From Bosea sp. 685 (GTDB lineage Bacteria > Pseudomonadota > Alphaproteobacteria > Rhizobiales > Beijerinckiaceae): 64,000 nt of DNA. The position numbers and the translations under genes are program-made. Location of the stretch: assembly GCF_031884435.1 (NCBI RefSeq), contig NZ_CP134779.1, positions 5,580,001 to 5,644,000 on the forward strand, given 5' to 3'. Below, piece after piece: positions 42,645 through 51,858 of this stretch (position 1 is its first letter; the number at the start of each line of letters is the position of its first letter). The notes beneath the pieces are model-generated. The model searched no databases and was not told the origin of the DNA. It worked only from the letters and a program-made list of their open reading frames with translations.

Positions 42645-45600
42645 AGAGCTTCAACCTCTCCGACTGGGCGCTGCAGCACCGCTCGCTCATCTGGTACTTC
42701 ATGATCGTGGCATCGGTCATGGGCCTGTTCTCTTATTTCAACCTCGGCCGGGCCGAGGACCCTGACTTCACCATCAAGACGATGATCATCCAGGCGCGCT
42801 GGCCAGGCGCCACCGTCGAGGACACGATCAGCCAGGTCACCGACCGGATCGAGAAGAAGCTCGAGGAGCTCGACAGCTTCGACTACGCCAAGAGCCTCAA
42901 CATGCCGGGACAGACGACGATCTTCGTCAACCTCAAGGACACGACCAAGGCCAAGGACATCCCCGCGATCTGGGTCAAGATCCGCAACATGATCGGGGAT
43001 ATCCGGGGGCAGTTTCCCGACGGCATCGTCGGCCCCTTGTTCAACGACAATTTCGGCGACGTTTACGGCAATGTCTACGCCTTCACCTCCGACGGGCTGA
43101 GCCAGCGGCAATTGCGCGACTATGTCGAGGATGTCCGCGCCAAGGTCCTGACGGTTGCCAATGTCGGCAAGGTCGATCTCATCGGCGCGCAGGACGAGGT
43201 CATCTACCTCGAATTCTCGACACGCGAGATCGCGGCACTGGGCATCACCCAGCAAATGGTGGTCGATACGCTGAAGGCGCAGAACGCGATCACGCCGTCT
43301 GGCACCATCGAGGCCAAGGGCGAGCGCATCAGCGTGCGCGTCGGCGGCCAGTTCACCTCCGAAGACAGCCTGCGCGCGATCAATCTGCGCATCAACGACC
43401 GCTTCTTCCGGCTTGGCGACGTCGCCACCATCAGCCGCGGCTATGTCGATCCGCCGACAGCGCTGTTCCGCGTCGGCGGGCAAGCCGCGATCGGACTTTC
43501 CATCGGCATGAAGCCCAACGCCAACCTGCTCCATTTCGGTGAGGCGCTGAAGGCCGAAATGGCCAGAATCGAAGCGGAGCTGCCGATCGGTGTTGGCGTG
43601 CATCTGGTCTCGGACCAGCCCGCGATCGTGGAAGAGGCGGTCGGCGGTTTCACCAAGGCGCTGGCCGAGGCGGTCGCGATCGTGCTCATCGTCAGCTTCA
43701 TCAGCCTGGGCATGCGCGCCGGCTTCGTGGTGGCGCTGACGATCCCGCTCGTGCTCGCTATCACCTTCGTCTTCATGGAAATCGCCGGCATCTCGCTGCA
43801 GCGCATCTCGCTCGGCGCGCTCATCATCGCGCTCGGCCTGCTGGTCGACGACGCCATGATCGCCGTCGAGATGATGGTGGCGCGGCTCGAGGTCGGCGAC
43901 ACGCTCCAGAAGGCCGCGACCTATGTCTACACCTCGACGGCCTTTCCAATGCTCACCGGCACGCTGGTGACGGTGGCGAGCTTCATTCCGGTCGGCCTCA
44001 ACGGCAGCGCCGCGGGCGAGTTCACCTTCACGCTCTTCGTCGTCATCGCCGTGTCGCTGCTCGTCTCCTGGGTGGTCGCGGTGCTGTTTGCGCCGCTGCT
44101 CGGCGTCACGTTGCTGCCCAAGACAATGAAGCAGCATCATGAGGGGCCCGGACGGTTGACCCGCGCCTTCAACCGGACCTTGCGCGCCTGCGTGCGCTGG
44201 AAATGGCTGACGATTGCGGCGACGGTGGCGCTGTTTGCCCTCTCGGTCGGCGGCATGCGCTTCGTCCAGGAACAGTTCTTCCCGTCCTCCGATCGGCGCG
44301 AACTGATCATCGACTGGACCGTCCCGCAGAACGCCTCGATCACGCAGACGCGCGACCAGATGGACCGTTTCGAAAAACAGGCCCTCGTCGGCGAGCCCGA
44401 TATCGAGCACTGGTCGTCCTATGTCGGCCAGGGCGCGGTGCGCTTCGTGCTGTCCTACGACGTTCAGCCGGCGAGCCCGAACTTCGGGCAGATCGTCATC
44501 GTGACCAAGGACATCGCCGCGCGCGAACGCCTGCGCCCCAAGCTGAAGGCCATTCTCGCACGCGATTTCGTCGGTACGGACGCCTTCGTCCATCTGCTCG
44601 ACATCGGCCCCCCGGTCGGGCGCCCGATCCAGTATCGGGTCAGCGGACCCGACATCCAGACAGTGCGCGCTCTGGCTCAGAAGGTCGCCAGCACGATCGG
44701 GCAGAACCGCGACCTGGGCGACATCGTCTATGACTGGAACGAGCCCGGCCGTGTCGTGAAGGTCGATGTGCTGCAGGATAAGGCGGCCCAGCTCGGCATC
44801 ACGTCGGAAACGATCGCGACCGCCCTGAACAGCGTCGTCAGCGGCGCGACCACGACGCAGATGCGCGACAGCATCTACCTGATCAATGTCATGGGCCGGG
44901 CGCGCGATGCCGAGCGTTCCTCGATCGACACGCTGCAGAACCTGCAGATCCAGAGCAGCACCGGCAAAACGGTCCCGCTCGCGGCAATCGCCAATTTCCG
45001 CTACGAATCCGAGCAACCCGTGGTCTGGCGGCGCGACCGCCTGCCGACGGTGACGGTCAAGGCCAGCGTCGTCACCGCGTTGCAGCCAGCGACCGTGGTC
45101 AAGGCGCTCGAACCGGGCCTGCGCGAGATCATCACGACGTTGCCTGCCGGCTACAAAATCGTCACCGGCGGCGCGGTCGAGGAAAGCGCCAAGGGCCAGG
45201 GGCCGATCGTCGCCATCGTGCCCATCATGCTCTTCGCCATGGCCACGATCCTGATGATCCAGCTGCAGAGCTTCCAGCGATTGTTCCTGGTCGTCGTCGT
45301 CGCGCCGCTGGGGCTGATCGGCGTGGTTGCCGCGCTTGTGCCCAGCGGTGCGCCGCTCGGCTTCGTCGCCATTCTGGGCGTGCTGGCGCTGATCGGCATC
45401 CTGATCCGCAACTCGGTCATTCTCGTCGTCCAGATCGAGCATCTGCGGGAGGAGGGCCGGGATGGCTGGACCGCCGTGGTCGAAGCGACCGAGCACCGCA
45501 TGCGGCCGATCCTGCTCACCGCGGCGGCTGCAAGCCTCGCGCTGATCCCGATCGCGCGCGAGGTCTTCTGGGGCCCGATGGCCTACGCCATGATGGGCGG

Positions 45601-45730
45601 CATCATCGTCGGGACGGTGCTGACGCTGCTGTTCCTGCCGGCGCTCTATGTCGCCTGGTTCCGGCTGAAGGAGCCGAGCACCGAGCCCGAAGCGCCGACC
45701 GAGACGGGCCACCAAGCGGCCACGGGCTGA
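42641..45730 (+). CDS. RND-family efflux pump permease
   Basis: 1029 residues from a GTG that overlaps the second adaptor stop. There are twelve hydrophobic helices: one after LQHRSLIWYFMIVASVMGLFSYF, then blocks of five near residues 340-490, one near 530, and five near 850-1010. LGLLVDDAMIAVEMM carries the two Asp residues of the proton relay in helix 4. Large periplasmic loops follow helices 1 and 7. It belongs to the HAE1/AcrB-like branch and exports hydrophobic compounds in exchange for protons. No outer-membrane factor gene is in the operon, so it must borrow one. Confidence 0.95.
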   Translation: MKSFNLSDWALQHRSLIWYFMIVASVMGLFSYFNLGRAEDPDFTIKTMIIQARWPGATVEDTISQVTDRIEKKLEELDSFDYAKSLNMPGQTTIFVNLKDTTKAKDIPAIWVKIRNMIGDIRGQFPDGIVGPLFNDNFGDVYGNVYAFTSDGLSQRQLRDYVEDVRAKVLTVANVGKVDLIGAQDEVIYLEFSTREIAALGITQQMVVDTLKAQNAITPSGTIEAKGERISVRVGGQFTSEDSLRAINLRINDRFFRLGDVATISRGYVDPPTALFRVGGQAAIGLSIGMKPNANLLHFGEALKAEMARIEAELPIGVGVHLVSDQPAIVEEAVGGFTKALAEAVAIVLIVSFISLGMRAGFVVALTIPLVLAITFVFMEIAGISLQRISLGALIIALGLLVDDAMIAVEMMVARLEVGDTLQKAATYVYTSTAFPMLTGTLVTVASFIPVGLNGSAAGEFTFTLFVVIAVSLLVSWVVAVLFAPLLGVTLLPKTMKQHHEGPGRLTRAFNRTLRACVRWKWLTIAATVALFALSVGGMRFVQEQFFPSSDRRELIIDWTVPQNASITQTRDQMDRFEKQALVGEPDIEHWSSYVGQGAVRFVLSYDVQPASPNFGQIVIVTKDIAARERLRPKLKAILARDFVGTDAFVHLLDIGPPVGRPIQYRVSGPDIQTVRALAQKVASTIGQNRDLGDIVYDWNEPGRVVKVDVLQDKAAQLGITSETIATALNSVVSGATTTQMRDSIYLINVMGRARDAERSSIDTLQNLQIQSSTGKTVPLAAIANFRYESEQPVVWRRDRLPTVTVKASVVTALQPATVVKALEPGLREIITTLPAGYKIVTGGAVEESAKGQGPIVAIVPIMLFAMATILMIQLQSFQRLFLVVVVAPLGLIGVVAALVPSGAPLGFVAILGVLALIGILIRNSVILVVQIEHLREEGRDGWTAVVEATEHRMRPILLTAAAASLALIPIAREVFWGPMAYAMMGGIIVGTVLTLLFLPALYVAWFRLKEPSTEPEAPTETGHQAATG

Positions 45731-45750
45731 GCCTGATCACCCGGGCTGCC

Positions 45751-46668
45751 TCACTCCGCCTTCAATCCCTTGTGAATGGCGCAGATATAGTCCGGCCCGA
45801 TTCCGCAGCAGCCCCCGATGATCCTGGCGCCACGCCGGCGCCAGTCCTGGGCCCAGCCGAGATAGCGTTGCGGAGCGACATCCTCACGCAGCGCGGAGAT
45901 GCCCTCATTGGCTGCCGCCTCGCCGGTCTTTTCCGGGAAGGCGTTGGCATAGACGCCGATCGCGATATCGCTGCCGCCGAGCACATGGGCGGCGATATCG
46001 ACGGCAGGCCCCATCACCTCCGGCCGGCTGCAATTGAACAGCACCGCCTGCGCGCCCGCCTGCCGGACCGCGGCGATCGCATCGGCCACGGCTTCGCCCG
46101 AGCGCAACCGAGCCTCGCTCCGGTTGATCTCATCGTCCTGCAGCGTGAACGAAACCCAGATCGGCCGTCCGGTCGGGGCGACCGCGGTGCAAGCCGCCAG
46201 CGCCTCCGCGATGCAGCTCTGGGTCTCGGCCAGGAACAGATCGACATGGGGCAGCAGGCCCTGAACCAGACGATCGAGCATCGCCGGCGCACGCACGGCA
46301 TCGAACAGCTCCGGCTGGTAGGACCCAAACAAGGGCGGCAGCGAGCCCGCGACGCGCACGACGCGGCCCGTCCGTTCGGCCTCCTCATCGGCTGCCTGCT
46401 GCGCCAGCTTGCCGGCAAGCGCCGCCAGCCTCGCGCCATCGCGCGCGAAGCGCTCTTCCCCGATATGGAACGGCACTAGCGCATAGCTGTTGGTGGTGAC
46501 GATCTCCGCCCCGCTGGCGATGAAGGACCGATGCGCCGCGAGCACGGTGTCGGGCGCCTCCATCAGGGCCAGCGCCGACCATTCAGGCTGGCGGAACGGC
46601 GCGCCCATGCGCTCCAGTTCCCGCCCCATGCCGCCATCCAGCACGGTCACGCCAACGCTCGTCGTCAT
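45751..46668 (-). CDS. Homocysteine S-methyltransferase family protein
   Basis: 305 residues. The zinc-binding cysteines are complete: FNCS near residue 213 and GGCC at 285-288 (IIGGCCGIGPDYI). The N-terminus LDGGMGRELERMG and ADIVTTNSY-like segment (AEIVTTNSYAL) are typical. Enzymes of this type (MmuM/BHMT group) make methionine from homocysteine with S-methylmethionine or a betaine as donor, in the cytoplasm. Adjacent to a GntR regulator and a polar amino-acid ABC transporter, it fits scavenging of methylated sulphur compounds. Confidence 0.9.
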   Translation of the reverse strand: MTTSVGVTVLDGGMGRELERMGAPFRQPEWSALALMEAPDTVLAAHRSFIASGAEIVTTNSYALVPFHIGEERFARDGARLAALAGKLAQQAADEEAERTGRVVRVAGSLPPLFGSYQPELFDAVRAPAMLDRLVQGLLPHVDLFLAETQSCIAEALAACTAVAPTGRPIWVSFTLQDDEINRSEARLRSGEAVADAIAAVRQAGAQAVLFNCSRPEVMGPAVDIAAHVLGGSDIAIGVYANAFPEKTGEAAANEGISALREDVAPQRYLGWAQDWRRRGARIIGGCCGIGPDYICAIHKGLKAE

Positions 46669-46695
46669 CTCACTCTTCCGATCTTATGGGGAATT

Positions 46696-47406
46696 TCAAC
46701 GCGCGGAGCGCCTGGCCTCGAGCGCCGCATACCCCTTGAGGTCCTCAACCAGGCTGACGGCGATGTGCTGCCGCACGGCCGCTTCGGCCTGGAGCGGCGA
46801 GCCGCTCAGGAGAGCCTCGACCAGGGGGCGGTGGCTTTCCTCCAGGGGATAACGCTGCGGCCAATGCTCCTCCGACCAGCGATAGAGCCACTCCATCTTG
46901 GCAGACAGGGCGGAGTACCGGTGGATCAGATGCTGGTGTCCGGTCAGCTCGACAATGGCGCGGTGCAGATCGAGATCGGCGACTACCCGCTGATCCAGCG
47001 GCTCCGCTTCCGCAGGCCCGAGCCTGGCGAAAGCCGCCCGCAGCCGCTGCGCCGCAGCTTCCGTCGAGCGCTCCGCTAGGATGCGCGCAGCCAGGCCCTC
47101 CAGCGCTTCGCGCAGCGTATAGATCTCCCATATGACCTGCGCGTTCAGCGGCGCCACCCGCCAATTGGAATATGGCGCGCGGATGACGAGCTCGTTGCCC
47201 TCCAGAGTGAACAGCGCCGTGCGGATCGTCCCCCGGCCGACGCCCAGCCGGTTCGAGAGTGCGACCTCGGTCAGCGTCTCGCCGGGAGCGAGCCGGCCGC
47301 GCACGATGTCCTGCTGCAGGCGAAGCCGGGCGATGTCGGCCAGACTCCGCCGCTCGATGGGCAGTGAGAGGTCAGGATCGGACAACAGGGCAGACCCTCG
47401 GTTCAA
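46696..47406 (-). CDS. GntR-family regulator, FCD (FadR-like) type
   Basis: 236 residues. The winged helix is SLADIARLRLQQDIVRGRLAPGETLTEVALSNRLGVGRGTIRTALFTLEGNELV in outline. The C-terminal FCD domain holds metal-binding histidines in DLHRAIVELTGHQHLI, SHRPLVEAL and RQHIAVSL. Its gene overlaps the next (ATP-binding subunit) by four bases and is thus part of the same leftward unit. It probably responds to an acidic or amino-acid ligand carried by the transporter. Confidence 0.92.
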   Translation of the reverse strand: MNRGSALLSDPDLSLPIERRSLADIARLRLQQDIVRGRLAPGETLTEVALSNRLGVGRGTIRTALFTLEGNELVIRAPYSNWRVAPLNAQVIWEIYTLREALEGLAARILAERSTEAAAQRLRAAFARLGPAEAEPLDQRVVADLDLHRAIVELTGHQHLIHRYSALSAKMEWLYRWSEEHWPQRYPLEESHRPLVEALLSGSPLQAEAAVRQHIAVSLVEDLKGYAALEARRSAR

Positions 47407-48197
47407 TCGGCTGGGCCGGCCTGGCCCCGGACGAAACGGCGACAGCGCTCGGAAACCGGATCGAGGAAGACCTGCTGCGGCGGACCGGCCTCCTCGATGC
47501 GGCCTTCATGCAGGTAGATGGCGTGGCTGGAGACCTCTCGTGCGAAGGCCATCTCATGCGTCACGATCAGCATGGTGCGCCCCTCCTCGGCCAGGGCGCG
47601 AATGACGCGCAGGACCTCGCCCACCAGTTCGGGGTCGAGCGCTGAGGTCGGTTCGTCGAAAAGCAAAGCGCGGGGCCGGCTCGCCAGCGCGCGGGCGATC
47701 GCCACGCGCTGCTGCTGGCCGCCGGAGAGATGCGCCGGCCAGGCGTCGCGCTTATCCGCCAGGCCGACCTTGGCGAGCATGGCCTCGGCCTCCTCGCGGC
47801 ATTCGGCCCGGGGCCTGCCTTGCACATGCAGCGGCACCTCCATGACATTCTGCAGCGCGGTCATATGCGGCCAGAGATTGAAGCTCTGGAACACGAAGCC
47901 GATCTGCCCGCGCAGCCGGCGGACCTTCTGCCTCTCCGCACGCGAAAACCGGTGCGCCGCGCCGGTCAGGACGATCGTCTCGTCCCCGACCGTGACCTCG
48001 CCCTGATCGGGAATCTCGAGGAACGGGATGCAGCGCAGCAAGGTGCTCTTGCCGGAGCCGCTCGAGCCGATGATCGAGATGACGTCGCCATCGCGCGCCT
48101 CGAGGTCGATGCCGCGCAGCACCTCCTGCCTGCCGAAGCTTTTATGGATATTGGCCAGTCGGACCGTCGTCGGGGTTCGGACCGTTGTCGGGGTCAT
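47403..48197 (-). CDS. Polar amino-acid ABC transporter ATP-binding protein (HisP/GlnQ type)
   Basis: 264 residues from the ATG at 48197 that overlaps the permease stop (ATGA). Walker A is GSSGSGKST, the Q-loop FVFQSFNLWPHMTALQN, the signature [15 protein letters not shown], Walker B ALLFDEPTSALDPELV, and the H-loop VTHEM. It drives uptake by the two permeases upstream. The N-terminus contains an 18-bp tandem duplication encoding TPTTVR twice. Confidence 0.96.
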   Translation of the reverse strand: MTPTTVRTPTTVRLANIHKSFGRQEVLRGIDLEARDGDVISIIGSSGSGKSTLLRCIPFLEIPDQGEVTVGDETIVLTGAAHRFSRAERQKVRRLRGQIGFVFQSFNLWPHMTALQNVMEVPLHVQGRPRAECREEAEAMLAKVGLADKRDAWPAHLSGGQQQRVAIARALASRPRALLFDEPTSALDPELVGEVLRVIRALAEEGRTMLIVTHEMAFAREVSSHAIYLHEGRIEEAGPPQQVFLDPVSERCRRFVRGQAGPAD

Positions 48198-48895
48198 GCC
48201 GGGCTCCGGTCGAGGGCGGGGCTGCGATGGGTCGAAAGCCGGTCTTCCAGCCAATGGACGAGACGCGTGATCAAGGTGACGAGCACGAGATAGATCACCG
48301 CTGCGCAAAGGAAGACCTCGATCGCGCGATAGGTCTGCGAGACCTCGGCTCGGGCGATGCCCGTCACCTCCATCAAGGTCACGACGCTGGCGAGCGAGGT
48401 CGACTTGACCATGCTGGTCACCTCCGCCCCATAGGCCGGCAGCGCCTGGCGGAAGGCCAGTGGCAGAACGATACGGCGCAGCATGGTCGGGCGCGACATG
48501 CCGGCGACCTTGGCGGCCTCGATCGCCCCGCTCGACACGGCGCGCAAGCCGCCGCGCAGGATCTCCGAGGTGTAGGCGGCGTCGTTCAGCATGAGCGCCA
48601 GGACGGCGCAGACATAAGGCTCGCGCAGGAGCGGCCAGAGCAGCGAATGCCGCAGCGCCGGAAACTGCGCGAGCCCGTAATAGATCAGGAAGATCTGGAT
48701 CAGCAGCGGCGTGCCGCGAAAGATGTAGACATAGAAATTCGCAAACTGCGCGCCGAGCCAGGACGAGGCCCGCAAGCCCGAGAGCATGAGCGCGAGGACC
48801 GCGCCCCCGGCCAAGGACAGCACGGCAAGGCTCAGCGTCAGCGGCAGGCCTGCCAGCAGCTTCGGGAACACCTCGGCGATGAAAGCGAGATCCAC
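48194..48895 (-). CDS. Polar amino-acid ABC transporter permease (HisM type)
   Basis: 233 residues from a GTG at 48895, just after the stop of the preceding permease; an upstream frame extension would overlap that gene and is less likely. About five helices are seen (LLAGLPLTLSLAVLSLAGGAVLALML near the start) and the family stretch YVYIFRGTPLLIQIFLIYYG. The EAA loop reads EAAKVAGMSRPTMLRRIVLPLAFRQALP. Forms the channel with the second permease. Confidence 0.93.
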   Translation of the reverse strand: MDLAFIAEVFPKLLAGLPLTLSLAVLSLAGGAVLALMLSGLRASSWLGAQFANFYVYIFRGTPLLIQIFLIYYGLAQFPALRHSLLWPLLREPYVCAVLALMLNDAAYTSEILRGGLRAVSSGAIEAAKVAGMSRPTMLRRIVLPLAFRQALPAYGAEVTSMVKSTSLASVVTLMEVTGIARAEVSQTYRAIEVFLCAAVIYLVLVTLITRLVHWLEDRLSTHRSPALDRSPA

Positions 48896-48899
48896 GCCG

Positions 48900-49625
48900 C
48901 TAGCCCCCCACCCGCATGGCCGGCTGGCCGCGCATGGCCCGCCATTCCGCGATGCGGAAGACGAGCCCTGAGACCGTGGTAATCGCAAGATAGATCGCGC
49001 CGCCGGCCAGGAAGAACAGGAAGGGCAGTTCCGTCGAATTCGCCGCAACGCTGACGGCGCGCAATGTCTCGACGAGGCCGGTCACCGAGACCAGCGCCGA
49101 TTCCTTGATAACCGACTGCCATTGGTTGCCTAAGCCCGGCAAGGCCGTCCGCAGCGCCTGCGGCGCGATGATGCGCCGGAACATGGTCCAGCGCCGCATG
49201 CCCGTGACCCGCGCGGCCTCCAGCGTTCCCGGCGGGATCGCGTGGAAGGCGCCACGCAGCACCTCTGCCTGCGCCGCGCCGGAAATCAGCCCGATGGCAA
49301 GCGAGCCCGCGACGAAGCCGCTGATCTCGACGGGGCCGGTATGACCGAACTGGTTGGCGATCGCAGTGACGATCTGGCGGCCGCCGAAATAGAACAGGTA
49401 GATCACCAGCAGATCCGGAATCCCGCGCAGCACCACGCCGTAGATATCGGCGGCGCGGCGGAGCGCAGGGGGGCCCGCGATCTTGGCCCAGGCGCAGAGC
49501 GTGCCCAGGACGAGCCCGCAGGCGAAGGCGCAGGCCGACACGGCAAGCGTCGTCAGCCCCGCGGTCAGCAGGGCGTGCCCCCAACCCTCGGGGCCAAATC
49601 CAAGCAGGGTGAAAGCCTCGCCCAT
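48900..49625 (-). CDS. Polar amino-acid ABC transporter permease (HisQ type)
   Basis: 241 residues. Helices near residues 15-45 (GLTTLAVSACAFACGLVLGTL) and further on, then YGVVLRGIPDLLVIYLFYFGG, and the EAA loop EAARVTGMRRWTMFRRIIAPQALRTALPGLGN. It is the first permease after the binding protein and is followed by the HisM-type gene with a 4-base gap. This order (binding protein, two permeases, ATPase) is standard. Confidence 0.94.
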   Translation of the reverse strand: MGEAFTLLGFGPEGWGHALLTAGLTTLAVSACAFACGLVLGTLCAWAKIAGPPALRRAADIYGVVLRGIPDLLVIYLFYFGGRQIVTAIANQFGHTGPVEISGFVAGSLAIGLISGAAQAEVLRGAFHAIPPGTLEAARVTGMRRWTMFRRIIAPQALRTALPGLGNQWQSVIKESALVSVTGLVETLRAVSVAANSTELPFLFFLAGGAIYLAITTVSGLVFRIAEWRAMRGQPAMRVGG

Positions 49626-49647
49626 TGCTGCGGTGTCGTCCGGTTCG

Positions 49648-50511
49648 TCAGATGATGGGCGTGATGTCCATCTCGAACCATTTCAGCGAAAGCCGCTTCA
49701 GCGTGCCGTCTTCCGCTACGGATTTCAGCGCCTTGTCGAACATCTCCTTCAAGTCCGGATCCGACTTGCGCAGGCCAACGGCCGAACCCAGGCCGAGCAG
49801 TCCGCCCGAGAAAAGATAGCCTGACTGGATCATCTCGCCGTTGGACTTCTTCGCCGAGGCGTTCAGGTTGATCGCGGAGGCCATGACGGCATCGACGCGC
49901 CCGGCCTTCAGGTCGAGGAAGGTGTCGGGGCCGGAGGGATAGGTCCGAATGGTCACGACATCCTTGAGATACTTCGTCAGCACGTCGTTCTGGATCGTCG
50001 CCACCTGCACGCCGATAGTCTTGCCGGCCAGAAGCTTGGCCAGTTCATCGATCGCCTGCTTGGCCGCAGCCTCGTCCGTCAGCGGCACGCGCGTGCCGGT
50101 ACCCGGCAGCGTTTTGATGCTGCCTTCCTTCATGATCGCAAAGCCGGAGCCGGCCGATGCGTACGGCCTGGAGAATGCGATGACCTCCTCGCGCTTGGGC
50201 GTGATCGAGAGGCCGTCCATGATCGCGTCGTACTTGCCGTCCGTCAGGCCGGCGATGATGCCGTCCCAGGCCTGCGCGATCATCTCGCACTTCACGTTCA
50301 TGCGCGTGGACAGCTCCTGCAGCAGTTCCGGCTCGAAGCCGATCAGGCGGCCATCGGGCGCATGCATGTTGTAGGGGGGAAAGGCGCCTTCCGTGGCAAC
50401 GCGGATGACCTTCCATTCCTTGGCGCTGGCGCTGCGGGGCGCGGTTCCAAATACGAGTCCGGCCGCGGCGCCGAGGCCGAGGGTGAGGAAGGACGAACGG
50501 GTAATCTTCAC
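49648..50511 (-). CDS. Amino-acid ABC transporter solute-binding protein (family 3)
   Basis: 287 residues with a signal peptide (SSFLTLGLGAAAGLVFGTAPRSASA). Family 3 features: RVATEGAFPPYNMHAPDGRLIGFEPELLQEL, the MIAQAWDGIIAGLTDGKYDAIMDGLSIT stretch, then TFLDLKAGRVDAVMAS. It captures polar amino acids or opines in the periplasm. It starts the leftward transport operon, 22 bases before the first permease. Substrate is not determined by sequence. Confidence 0.94.
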   Translation of the reverse strand: MKITRSSFLTLGLGAAAGLVFGTAPRSASAKEWKVIRVATEGAFPPYNMHAPDGRLIGFEPELLQELSTRMNVKCEMIAQAWDGIIAGLTDGKYDAIMDGLSITPKREEVIAFSRPYASAGSGFAIMKEGSIKTLPGTGTRVPLTDEAAAKQAIDELAKLLAGKTIGVQVATIQNDVLTKYLKDVVTIRTYPSGPDTFLDLKAGRVDAVMASAINLNASAKKSNGEMIQSGYLFSGGLLGLGSAVGLRKSDPDLKEMFDKALKSVAEDGTLKRLSLKWFEMDITPII

Positions 50512-50554
50512 GCCGCAATCTCCAAGAAAGGGGTTTGAACAGGGCTAGAGGCTA

Positions 50555-51784
50555 TTATGAAAGGACATCGACCGCGGTGCGCACGAGCGCTGCGACGCCC
50601 AGGCCGATGCAACGCTCGTCGGGCTGGTAGTCGGAGTTGTGCACGCGGTCGTTGCGCCCGGGCTGGGACGCGCCGACCAGCAATTGGCAGGACGGGATGC
50701 GCTCGGAGAAATAGGAGAAATCCTCCGCGCCGAAGCGGCCCTCGAGCTGGTCGATCCTATCCGCACCGAACTGGGCCGAGACGGAACGAACGGCGGCATC
50801 GACCACGCCGTCATCATTCACCAGCGCCGGCGCGCCGCGGATATAGGAGATCTCGCAGGTCACGCCCATGGCCGCACCGACGCCCTCGCAGATGCGACGG
50901 AAGGTGGCTTCCATCGTATCGCGCGAGGCGGCCGAGCGGCAGCGAACCGTGCCCTGGAACATGCAGCTGTCGGGAATGATGTTGTGGGTCGAGCCGCCGG
51001 CGATGTGGCCGATCGTCAGCACCGCCGACTGCGACGGGTCCATGACGCGGGAAATCGCCGTCTGCAGCTGCATGATCATAGCCGAGGCCGCGACGATGGG
51101 ATCGAGCGCCGCATGAGGACGCGCGGCATGGCCGGAGCGGCCATGGACGACCACGTCGAACTCGTCGCTCGACGCCGTCGAGGCGCCGCGGACATAGCCG
51201 AAACGACCGACCGGCATCTCCGGCCGGTTGTGGAAGGCGAGCGCCATCGCCACACCGTCGGCGGCACCGTCGGCGACCATCGCAGCCGCTCCGCTTTCGA
51301 CCGTCTCCTCGGCCGGCTGGAAAACGAGGCGGACGCTGCCGCGCAGCATCGGTGCCAGCTTCTTCAGCACCATGCCCGCGCCTAGCAAGGTGGCGGTATG
51401 GATGTCATGGCCGCAGGCGTGCATCTTGCCGGGAATGGTGCTGGCGAAGGGCAGGCCGGTCAGCTCCTCCATCGGCAGGGCGTCCATGTCGGCGCGGATC
51501 AGCAGGCACGGCCCGGGCGCCCCGCCCTCGATCTCCGCCACCACGCCGACGCGCCCGACGCCGCGCTGCGGCTTCAAGCCGATCCGCTCCAACTCCGAGG
51601 CGACCAGCGCCGCCGTCCGCACAGTCTCGAAACCAACCTCGGGATGGGCGTGGATATCGCGCCTGAGGGCGATGAGCGCCGACTCGATCGCCTCCACCTG
51701 GTCGGCGATGGCGCGGGTCAGTTCGTTCGGGCGATCAGGGGACATCAGCACGCTCAAGGCCATTTTTGAAAATTGCGGCGGCAT
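50555..51784 (-). CDS. M20-family amidohydrolase / N-acyl-amino-acid deacylase
   Basis: 409 residues from the ATG at 51784 (alternatives at 51763 and 51745, since the first twenty residues are not conserved). Metal and catalytic motifs of the M20D branch are seen: RRDIHAHPEVGFET, MHACGHDIHTATLLG, FQPAEETVESGAAAM, and GRSGHAARPHAALDP. Members deacylate N-acyl amino acids (hippurate, N-acetyl-cysteine, indole-acetyl-amino acids). It is upstream of the ABC genes on the same strand, 43 bases before the binding protein start. Divergent from the PLP lyase. Confidence 0.93.
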   Translation of the reverse strand: MPPQFSKMALSVLMSPDRPNELTRAIADQVEAIESALIALRRDIHAHPEVGFETVRTAALVASELERIGLKPQRGVGRVGVVAEIEGGAPGPCLLIRADMDALPMEELTGLPFASTIPGKMHACGHDIHTATLLGAGMVLKKLAPMLRGSVRLVFQPAEETVESGAAAMVADGAADGVAMALAFHNRPEMPVGRFGYVRGASTASSDEFDVVVHGRSGHAARPHAALDPIVAASAMIMQLQTAISRVMDPSQSAVLTIGHIAGGSTHNIIPDSCMFQGTVRCRSAASRDTMEATFRRICEGVGAAMGVTCEISYIRGAPALVNDDGVVDAAVRSVSAQFGADRIDQLEGRFGAEDFSYFSERIPSCQLLVGASQPGRNDRVHNSDYQPDERCIGLGVAALVRTAVDVLS

Positions 51785-51858
51785 CTAGCCATAGATCCAC
51801 CCCTCCCGCAATATGATCGAGGATCGACAATCGACAATATCGGCCTATCCTGTACGCG

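Noticed and set aside
42209..45715. A 1168-codon open frame on the minus strand opposite the RND pump
   Set aside because: Its residues are dominated by Asp, Arg, His and Gly with no domain. It is the antisense of the pump and second adaptor in a GC-rich genome, where the antisense frame lacks stops. The plus-strand genes have full family signatures.
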